Shown piece by piece: positions 1 through 5,810 of a stretch of DNA of 9,774 nucleotides; the first letter of the stretch is position 1; each line of letters starts with the position of its first letter. Source of the stretch: Candidatus Heimdallarchaeota archaeon (GTDB lineage: Archaea; Asgardarchaeota; Heimdallarchaeia; Heimdallarchaeales; Kariarchaeaceae); the NCBI GenBank assembly GCA_015522385.1, contig WAMJ01000061.1, forward strand, positions 1 to 9,774. The letters are read 5' to 3'. Both the position numbers and the translations under genes were made by a program. Below the pieces are notes generated by a model that saw only the letters and a list, made by a program, of their open reading frames with translations, was not told the origin of the DNA and did not search any database.

Positions 1-649
1 CGTATGAATATGCTGTATTCGGAGAAATAAGATCGGTATCTGGAAGCCTGTTTGGCGTGTCGATCTGTACACTCGCAGTAACGGTTATCGTACCATTAGC
101 GACCTCCTTGGCCGGTCGGGTTGGTGGGAAGCCAGGAACTGTTGATGGCGATCCCTCGAAATAAATGGAGTAGTTGAATCTCCCTATGTCTGCAGCTGTA
201 TAGGTAATATCATTGATAAGAATCTCGCCATTTGCCCCTGTCACATAGGATTTGTTGGCATATCCCTCTCGAATAAATATCACTGTTTCACCATCCCAGA
301 AATCGTCACTGGCTGTCCCTTTTAGTACAAATTCAGTGATTGAGCCATCAGCCTGCCCGGTTGCATCAATGGCAAATGTAAAGTTCTTTACGGTCTCAGC
401 CATTGGTGAGATGATGGTCTGCCTGTTTTCCACTGCTAAGGATGAGATTTTCTTGTTCACTGACTTTCTAACAGAGGTGACTGGATCAATCAGGTCATCA
501 AGAGCACTTCTCTTAACGTTGAACCGTGAGTACTCAATGGTTTTCACCTCTTCATCAGTTCCTACTTCATCTTGTGATGCAACAGAAACTGAGGTCGCAA
601 ATATAGAGATGGTCAGAAGCACTAGAAGTGCCATGAATTTTACTTTCAT
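1..649 (-). CDS. Secreted Ig-like surface protein, 3' end cut by the window edge
   Basis: I translated this reading frame by hand on the minus strand. It is open from an ATG at 649 to the left edge, giving 216 codons without a stop, so the C-terminus is missing. Residues 1 to about 25 (MKVKFMALLVLLTISIF and onward) form a typical Sec signal peptide. A polar linker follows. From about residue 75 there is a beta-rich segment with sequons (NFT, NKS, NGT) and a T-G-A-N-G-E-I-L-I turn, the signature of Ig-like surface repeats. The start is well supported: an AAGGAGGG Shine-Dalgarno lies 7 nt upstream, inside the preceding gene, and the ATG overlaps that gene's TGA by 4 nt (ATGA). It is therefore likely co-translated with the large transglutaminase-fold surface protein and acts outside the cell with it. 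The Ig-like label rests on pattern only, and no specific function is recognised. Confidence 0.8.
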   Translation of the reverse strand, partial: MKVKFMALLVLLTISIFATSVSVASQDEVGTDEEVKTIEYSRFNVKRSALDDLIDPVTSVRKSVNKKISSLAVENRQTIISPMAETVKNFTFAIDATGQADGSITEFVLKGTASDDFWDGETVIFIREGYANKSYVTGANGEILINDITYTAADIGRFNYSIYFEGSPSTVPGFPPTRPAKEVANGTITVTASVQIDTPNRLPDTDLISPNTAYSY

Positions 650-3600
650 GATTCCACCCTCCTTCTAAGATTCAGATCCATAACCCCAGATGAAATTCCT
701 GAGTCCATGGCCATCGCGTTAAGCGCTTTGGTGTCTCTTTTGGCGAATACAAACGGATTCGAGGTAGCGGCATCAGTAATCTGGCTGAATTCCCGTACAT
801 CATCAGAGTAGAAGAAAAGGTAGTAATCCTCATTTGCAATCCGTGTTCCTACAATTGTTATGTTGACAGATACTTTACCATTCGAATCCGTTGTCAAACT
901 ACCTGAGTTGATGGTGTAGTCTGATGCTCCTAGGATGTAGACATAGTTTGAAGATTGTAGGACATTAGTGTCGAAATCGTTGTAATTGTTGATGGTCAGA
1001 CCGTTGTAGAAGTCGTACTCAACAGCAACTAACTTCATTGCTATACCAGATATTCCTGGGGTTGATCCCCCGAGGAGAGCAGTTGTTGAAATCAGGGTTG
1101 CGTTGAGTATCCATGGATCGCTGGGCTCATTTGTGCCAACAAACTGTATGCCCGGTGGGAAACTACCTACCGACGAGAGCGATGACTGTAATGACACAAG
1201 AAGCCCTATGGGTTCACTGTATACCAAATTACCTTTCCACTCGACAATCAGTACGTACACATCATCTGTTCCTGGTGTTGAACCGTATGGGTCATCAAAA
1301 TTAATGGTCACCGATGCCTGCCCTGATGTATCTGTTTTCACCGGGTTGGGGGAGACGTCCCCTGGGGAGGTTCGAGAAATCATTGTCTCGTTCTGTAGCA
1401 CAGAAAAGTCAAGGTTATTGAAATCTAAGCTTGAAGCAGCACTCTCCTCAAGGAGGTAGAAATTCAGAGACTCGTTACTAATAGGATCAATTCCATCCTG
1501 ATCCCTCAGCGTAGCAGTGAACGTGATATTTTGGAATGGAGCAGTGATGTAGCCCTGACCCTCCACAGATGGTATACTGACATCAACTAATGAACTTGTA
1601 ACTGATATGGTTCCGTTTCTTAACCATGCAGTTCCATTGACTCCTATAGAGAATCCGAGAATTGCAGCTATCCCATATACATTAGCCCCTGTCTGTAGGT
1701 TGTTGAGGTCAGAGTTCAGGAAAGCTGTCACATCCACACTGTCTATGGTAACATTTGGATCTGGCATCTGATCTAAGGTCATCCTCCCTTGGAAATCGAC
1801 ATTTCCTGATACAGAAAACCGACCATTATCGTCCGTTGTGAATGTTCCCAGTTCTGTCCCTGGGATTCCTGAACTTATATCTGGATTACTCTGTAGTGAG
1901 TTTAACTGATCTTGATTTAGGAGCAAGACCTGTACTGCCTGACCACCAGCTGGTACTCCTTCGAAGCTCACATCCACGCTGATGTTGAAATCATCTCCCA
2001 TTTGTTGGAGTTTTATCGGAGACCCACTAATACTCTCTCCACTGTCGATGCTCAGATCAATTGTTGCAGAAGATCCTAAGCTGTTTCTTCCAAACTCAAT
2101 AATACCATTGCTGAGTAGGCTCGGAATAGGTATGGGGTTGAACATTCCCCATGACAGTTTGTCCTCTGACCCATCCTTCCATGGGATCAGAACCTCTGCC
2201 CATCTCAACGAGTGTTCGAGTGAATACTGAAGTGTATTTCCAGAGATCTGACCTCCTGCAAATCCAGTTACCTGTCTTGCTGGAACACCGAGCGCCCTTA
2301 GCATATTGATATAGGCCGGCATGAAGTCAAGTAGACCCCAGTCTAGACCTGGAGTGTTAATAGCCTTGTAGAAATAAAGCCCCCTATCAATGGTTCCTGC
2401 GAAGTCTGTGTCAAGGTTCTCGTAACTGAGCATGTTCGGATCAGTCTGTAGTTTGTCGAGCATCTTCTGTTGCATGAAGTTTGTCACTGCAACCACAGTT
2501 GCATATATACCGGCTTCGTCTCCTCCTAGACTATTTCTGAACTGATTGTACTGTGCGATGAAAAAGTCCGCGTCACCTCCCGCTTGGAAGTATGAATCTG
2601 GCAATGACTTCTTCCCCCATACGCTATCTATACCTGTGTATGTCTCACCCCCCTCAGTTATGGTATCGAACAGAGTATCAGGTATTCGATCCGAGTACTT
2701 GCTTTTGAGAGCTGGGAGAATTGTGTTATAATCACTGATCTTGTAGGGTGTAGAAGTTATCAGAGACTTCTTCTCAGCGATAAAGTATGCGTCATAGATA
2801 ATACCCCCAGATGTACCTGACTGAGACAGAGATGCTGAAATCGAAGGATCTTCATTTAAGGTCTTGTACACGGTTGGTGTTCCCGTAAGAACATCCTCTC
2901 CATCGCTACTTACCATCTGGAGATTGGATTTGACTAAGGTTGGTCCAATCTCTGAATTCCACGGTGCCAGCAGGGCACCGGAATATGATGAAGCAACGGT
3001 GAAGTAAAGTGTACTTGCCTTGAATTTTCTGACTGTGTCTTCTCCAGCATTAGGCAGGACAGTGAGGTTGCTGGTATCCACTGAATTCAGTGTCTGGGTT
3101 GTGGCAGTATCTCCTTGTACAAAGTCGTTAGAGATTGGATCCCACTTCTCTTGAGTCTGCCACTTAATTAAGTACGCGTCCCGTTGTGCATCTAAAGGTG
3201 CACCGTCATCGACTGTTAAGTTCAGTAGGATTTGGTCAAGGTTGGGGATTTCCCCATCCCACTGTGGATTGAAGAAGGGCGATGTTAGTCCTGAAGTATC
3301 GATAACATCGGTTCTGTCCGTTTCATCTCTTATTTGTCTGATATCACCTGGATAGTTGATGAATGGAGAGAGTACTGAGCTAATTATGAGATATGCGATT
3401 ATAACTGACATGACCTGTCTAAATGCAATACCGTATTTCTTGACAAAAATTCCCTGGGTGATGAGGGCATAACCAAGAAATCCGAATACTCCAACAGCAG
3501 CAATATTAGTAAAAATAGCTCTGTAAAATATCTCCATACTGTCAAAGATACTGTAGACGAGAGATGATGCACCTCCAAAATAGCTCTCAACCGAACCTGA

Positions 3601-3813
3601 AGCGTATGTCTGCGCTGCACCAGCAAAGAGTAAGGAGACTGTACCCAACAGAGTTGTTGGGAGTCTCTTAGGTTTGAATGCCTGCACCTTTGATAGTGGG
3701 TTGGTTCTGGTCTTCCTCTTCTTGAATTTCACGACCCTGACATTGCCATGTTCGTCGACAATTGTCTTAGTAACGCCTCGTCTTCTCTTTCTCTTCGAAC
3801 TTCTTGTACTCAT
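646..3813 (-). CDS. Membrane-anchored surface protein with degenerate transglutaminase-like domain and Ig-like repeats
   Basis: A 1055-residue protein with no cysteine. Residues 1-50 are extremely basic (19 Lys/Arg). Three hydrophobic segments follow, at about 53-72, 98-123 and 134-152. A KKYGIAFR loop between the second and third fits the positive-inside rule, leaving the rest of the chain outside. Residues about 435-565 resemble a transglutaminase-like (TGc) domain: the helix and turn M-L-R-A-L-G-V-P-A-R-Q-V-T-G-F at 504-518, W-A-E-V-L-I-P at 538-544, and W-G-M-F-N-P at 555-560. By motif alignment the catalytic Cys position is Leu494, the Asp is Asn559, and the usual H-x-W is L-R-W with His534 displaced by two residues. 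Protease or cross-linking activity is thus unlikely. Three beta-rich segments follow at about 605-745, 745-870 and 890-1025, each with a T-(T)-D-x-x-G-x-x-S-V-type turn near 659, 827 and 974, as in Ig-like surface domains. Several N-X-S/T sequons are present. There is no C-terminal TM. ATG at 3813 has an AGGGTGA Shine-Dalgarno 4 nt upstream. An inactive scaffold or adhesin is inferred. Confidence 0.85.
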   Translation of the reverse strand: MSTRSSKRKRRRGVTKTIVDEHGNVRVVKFKKRKTRTNPLSKVQAFKPKRLPTTLLGTVSLLFAGAAQTYASGSVESYFGGASSLVYSIFDSMEIFYRAIFTNIAAVGVFGFLGYALITQGIFVKKYGIAFRQVMSVIIAYLIISSVLSPFINYPGDIRQIRDETDRTDVIDTSGLTSPFFNPQWDGEIPNLDQILLNLTVDDGAPLDAQRDAYLIKWQTQEKWDPISNDFVQGDTATTQTLNSVDTSNLTVLPNAGEDTVRKFKASTLYFTVASSYSGALLAPWNSEIGPTLVKSNLQMVSSDGEDVLTGTPTVYKTLNEDPSISASLSQSGTSGGIIYDAYFIAEKKSLITSTPYKISDYNTILPALKSKYSDRIPDTLFDTITEGGETYTGIDSVWGKKSLPDSYFQAGGDADFFIAQYNQFRNSLGGDEAGIYATVVAVTNFMQQKMLDKLQTDPNMLSYENLDTDFAGTIDRGLYFYKAINTPGLDWGLLDFMPAYINMLRALGVPARQVTGFAGGQISGNTLQYSLEHSLRWAEVLIPWKDGSEDKLSWGMFNPIPIPSLLSNGIIEFGRNSLGSSATIDLSIDSGESISGSPIKLQQMGDDFNISVDVSFEGVPAGGQAVQVLLLNQDQLNSLQSNPDISSGIPGTELGTFTTDDNGRFSVSGNVDFQGRMTLDQMPDPNVTIDSVDVTAFLNSDLNNLQTGANVYGIAAILGFSIGVNGTAWLRNGTISVTSSLVDVSIPSVEGQGYITAPFQNITFTATLRDQDGIDPISNESLNFYLLEESAASSLDFNNLDFSVLQNETMISRTSPGDVSPNPVKTDTSGQASVTINFDDPYGSTPGTDDVYVLIVEWKGNLVYSEPIGLLVSLQSSLSSVGSFPPGIQFVGTNEPSDPWILNATLISTTALLGGSTPGISGIAMKLVAVEYDFYNGLTINNYNDFDTNVLQSSNYVYILGASDYTINSGSLTTDSNGKVSVNITIVGTRIANEDYYLFFYSDDVREFSQITDAATSNPFVFAKRDTKALNAMAMDSGISSGVMDLNLRRRVES
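654..666 (-). promoter_or_regulatory. Internal Shine-Dalgarno for the secreted Ig-like protein
   Basis: On the minus strand the sequence reads AGAAGGAGGGTGG. It encodes the Arg-Arg-Arg-Val tail of the upstream 1055-residue protein and also places GGAGGG 7 nt before the ATG at 649. Together with the ATGA stop/start overlap at 646-649, this indicates translational coupling of the two surface-protein genes. Confidence 0.75.
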
Positions 3814-3817
3814 ACAT

Positions 3818-3824
3818 TCACCCT
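3818..3824 (-). promoter_or_regulatory. Shine-Dalgarno of the 1055-residue surface protein
   Basis: AGGGTGA on the minus strand ends 4 nt before the ATG at 3813. It supports this start, and unlike the other first genes in the window it implies a leadered transcript. Confidence 0.65.
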
Positions 3825-3881
3825 AATTTGCTCTTTTCGGACTCTCTGCTGACAGGAATCCTGAGTAAGTCGATTTAGAAT

Positions 3882-3896
3882 CAAATTTAGTTCGGA
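3882..3896 (-). promoter_or_regulatory. Candidate archaeal BRE/TATA promoter for the surface-protein operon
   Basis: The minus strand reads TCCGAACTAAATTTG, a purine-rich BRE-like stretch followed by the AT-rich box TAAATTT. With the usual archaeal spacing of about 26 nt, transcription would begin near 3860 and leave a leader of about 45 nt carrying the Shine-Dalgarno. It is weak by eye, and no better TATA candidate was seen in the 160-nt gap to the thymidylate kinase gene. Confidence 0.35.
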
Positions 3897-3900
3897 TTTT

Positions 3901-3915
3901 CTCTTCTAAAAAGAG
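3901..3915 (-). terminator. Possible weak terminator downstream of thymidylate kinase
   Basis: A 5-bp inverted repeat (CTCTT / AAGAG) with a 5-nt loop. On the minus strand it contains a T5 run about 60 nt after the kinase stop codon. Archaeal RNA polymerase can terminate at oligo-U runs. The hairpin is short and is not followed by a further T tract, so the call is tentative. Confidence 0.25.
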
Positions 3916-3973
3916 TTCGCATCAAAGTTAGGCAATCGATGAGAACTATGACCTCCATAGTACAGCTTGGTAT

Positions 3974-4582
3974 TTAGACCGAAATTTTACGCATACATAT
4001 TTCCTTTATGAACTTGAATATCTCATCGGTTATCTGTTCTTCGTCTTTCTCTGCATCTATTCTGATATACTCTGTACTAAATTCTCTGTAAAGATCCTGA
4101 ATTTGCCTCAAACTATCAGAATTCTCAAACTTCTCGAGATCCGTATCTCCCTTATCCGAAATCCTCTTGATCGCTGTCTGGTAAGAGACATCCAGATAAA
4201 AGGTAATATCTGCGTCCGGTGCAAATTTATTGATTTCCCTGATCCAGTCTAATGGCGCTCCTTGAGACTGCTGGTACACAAATGAGGACAGTTTATACCG
4301 ATCTGAGATTACGATATATCCTTTGTCGAGTAGGGGTTTGACTTCAGAGAAGTAGTGTTCAAGTCTGTCTGCGGCAAATATGAGTGCATCCACTCTTACA
4401 TCTGATGTCTCATCCTTCAAGTATTTTCTGCATAGAAGACCTGTAGCAGATCTTGTGGGTTCACAAGTACCAACTACTAAGTATCCCTTTTTTTCCAACC
4501 TGTCGACAAGGGCAGATACCTGTGAGGTTTTCCCTGAACCGTCTATGCCCTCTAAAACTATGAAACATCCTCTTTTGTCCAA
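3974..4582 (-). CDS. tmk: Thymidylate (dTMP) kinase
   Basis: A 202-residue P-loop kinase of usual family length. It is expected to phosphorylate dTMP to dTDP with ATP in the cytosol, on the path to dTTP. The Walker A loop is G-I-D-G-S-G-K-T at residues 12-19. E-P-T at 41-43 is the loop before the substrate site. The A-D-R-L-E-H-Y stretch around 71-77 and the D-R-Y motif at 94-96, followed by S-S-F-V-Y-Q, are diagnostic of TMPK and bind the dTMP phosphate and base. A lid-like region lies near 140-160. The start is TTG at 4582: an in-frame TGA lies only three codons upstream and there is no ATG or GTG before the P-loop, so TTG is effectively forced. It is divergently arranged with the threonine aldolase gene (106 nt between starts). 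A gap of 160 nt separates it from the downstream surface-protein operon. Confidence 0.94.
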   Translation of the reverse strand: MDKRGCFIVLEGIDGSGKTSQVSALVDRLEKKGYLVVGTCEPTRSATGLLCRKYLKDETSDVRVDALIFAADRLEHYFSEVKPLLDKGYIVISDRYKLSSFVYQQSQGAPLDWIREINKFAPDADITFYLDVSYQTAIKRISDKGDTDLEKFENSDSLRQIQDLYREFSTEYIRIDAEKDEEQITDEIFKFIKEICMRKISV

Positions 4583-4607
4583 TCTTCTTCAAGCTAGAGA
4601 TTCATGC

Positions 4608-4620
4608 AATAATAAAATAT
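4608..4620 (-). promoter_or_regulatory. Candidate TATA box of the thymidylate kinase gene
   Basis: The minus strand reads ATATTTTATTATT, the most AT-rich run upstream of the TTG start. Its centre lies about 31 nt from the start codon, so transcription would begin only a few nucleotides before the TTG. No clear Shine-Dalgarno is present (the upstream sequence is TGAAGAAGA), which fits a very short leader. Confidence 0.4.
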
Positions 4621-4652
4621 GATTCTTTGACAACGAGTGAGGTTATCCCCTA

Positions 4653-4667
4653 CGAAAGATTAAATTA
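4653..4667 (+). promoter_or_regulatory. Archaeal BRE/TATA promoter of the threonine aldolase gene, probably leaderless
   Basis: CGAAAG (a BRE-like element) is followed directly by ATTAAATTA (TATA-like). The TATA centre, near 4663, is 26 nt from the GTG start at 4689. This is the canonical distance from an archaeal TATA box to the transcription start, so the mRNA probably starts at or next to the start codon. No Shine-Dalgarno precedes the GTG. Confidence 0.55.
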
Positions 4668-4688
4668 ATCTCTGACTCCATTCTACTT

Positions 4689-5717
4689 GTGGAATTTGTC
4701 GATCTAAGATCTGATACTGTAACAAAGCCCACTGAAGAGATGCGAGAAGCTGCTCGAAATGCTAAAGTTGGGGATGATGTGTGGGGGGATGACCCTACTG
4801 CTCAAGAATTGGAAGCGTATGCAGCTGATATACTGGGGAAAGAAGAGGCAATGTTTGTTTCATCAGGTACGATGGGAAATATCGTCCCCATACTGTCACT
4901 GACTCGTCCAGGCGATCAGGTTCTTCTCGAAGCGGAGTCACATACCTACAACTACGAAGTAGGAGGCATATCTGCGCTTGCGGGTGCTATCCCCAAATTG
5001 ATTAACTCAGAGTACGGAAACATAACCTCAGAGCAGATTTCGAATGCTATTCTTCCAGAGAATGTCCATTTCCCCGAAACAACATTGTTGTGTCTTGAGA
5101 ACACTCACAGCAGGCATGGTGGTATAGCTCTAACACCTAGTGAGATCGCTGAACCATCTCAGACTGCACATGATTATGGCTTGAAGGTACACTTGGATGG
5201 CGCTCGATTGTTCAATGCAGTGATTTACCATGAGGTGGATGTGAAGGAATACACAAGGCATGTCGATACAGTCCAAATCTGCCTATCTAAGGGTTTGAGC
5301 GCTCCGATTGGCTCAATCGTGGCATCTGATGAGGAAACTATGAAGATCGCTCGGAAGAAGAGGAAGATGCTGGGTGGAGGGATGAGGCAGGTTGGCATTA
5401 TTGCTGCTCCCGGACTCGTGGCGCTTAAGACAATGAGGGATCGGCTTAAAGAAGATCACGATACCGCCAGAGCGCTATCTTCAGGTTTCAAATCCTTAGG
5501 ATTTAAGATTGTCGAACCCCAGACCAACATCTTGGTCATTTACACTGACGGAATCTTTGAGGACGTGAATGAAGGTGTCAAGTTCTTTGAGGAGCTAAAT
5601 ATTGGTGTGGCCCCCTTTGGACTGAATAAAATCCGACTAACAACACACAGGCACATTACAAAGGAGGTTGTGGCGGAAGTTCTCGATAGGGTATCCAACT
5701 CAGGGAAAATAAGATAG
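4689..5717 (+). CDS. ltaE: L-threonine aldolase, low-specificity type (PLP enzyme)
   Basis: A 342-residue fold-type I PLP enzyme of normal length, expected to cleave L-threonine or L-allo-threonine to glycine and acetaldehyde in the cytosol. Family landmarks are all present. They are the N-terminal D-L-R-S-D-T-V-T at 5-12, G-D-D-V-W-G-D-D-P-T at 28-37, and the phosphate-binding S-G-T-M-G-N at 59-64. The likely PLP-stacking His85 lies in E-S-H-T. H-L-D-G-A-R at 168-173 contains Asp170, which should contact the pyridine nitrogen. The Schiff-base Lys201 lies in C-L-S-K-G-L-S-A-P-I-G-S, and R-L-T-T-H at 316-320 supplies the carboxylate-binding Arg. The GTG start fits the family, whose N-terminus begins just before D-L-R-S-D. 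The gene stands alone and is divergent from thymidylate kinase. A glycine supply linked to one-carbon metabolism is only a loose connection with that neighbour. Beta-eliminating relatives share much of this fold, so the substrate is not fully certain. Confidence 0.92.
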   Translation: MEFVDLRSDTVTKPTEEMREAARNAKVGDDVWGDDPTAQELEAYAADILGKEEAMFVSSGTMGNIVPILSLTRPGDQVLLEAESHTYNYEVGGISALAGAIPKLINSEYGNITSEQISNAILPENVHFPETTLLCLENTHSRHGGIALTPSEIAEPSQTAHDYGLKVHLDGARLFNAVIYHEVDVKEYTRHVDTVQICLSKGLSAPIGSIVASDEETMKIARKKRKMLGGGMRQVGIIAAPGLVALKTMRDRLKEDHDTARALSSGFKSLGFKIVEPQTNILVIYTDGIFEDVNEGVKFFEELNIGVAPFGLNKIRLTTHRHITKEVVAEVLDRVSNSGKIR

Positions 5718-5745
5718 ATGCAACTAGAATCATGAGATTACTTTG

Positions 5746-5753
5746 TTTAAATT
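5746..5753 (+). promoter_or_regulatory. Candidate TATA box of the chemoreceptor gene
   Basis: TTTAAATT lies in the 93-nt gap after threonine aldolase. Transcription would begin near 5776, leaving a leader of about 35 nt that contains the weak ribosome site AAAGGA at 5803-5808. Confidence 0.35.
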
Positions 5754-5810
5754 GATGTTTCCTCGTTAGCTTTTTGAATTACCAATCTCCTAGGAAGTTG
5801 TCAAAGGATA

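Noticed and set aside
252..668. 138-codon open frame on the plus strand
   Set aside because: It lies antisense to the secreted Ig-like protein, whose minus-strand frame has a signal peptide, a strong Shine-Dalgarno and sensible composition. It has no promoter or recognisable domain.
1103..1459. Plus-strand frame of 118 codons inside the large surface gene
   Set aside because: It is a shadow of the 1055-residue coding frame with no ribosome site or protein-like pattern. The same holds for the frames at 1113-1304, 1982-2230 and 2546-2731.
646..3813. Active transglutaminase or protease
   Set aside because: The protein contains no cysteine at all, and the Asp position is Asn, so the catalytic mechanism cannot operate.
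3974..5717. Functional pairing of thymidylate kinase and threonine aldolase through one-carbon metabolism
   Set aside because: They are only divergent neighbours with separate promoters. The link via glycine and methylene-folate is too general to infer a shared pathway from one window.
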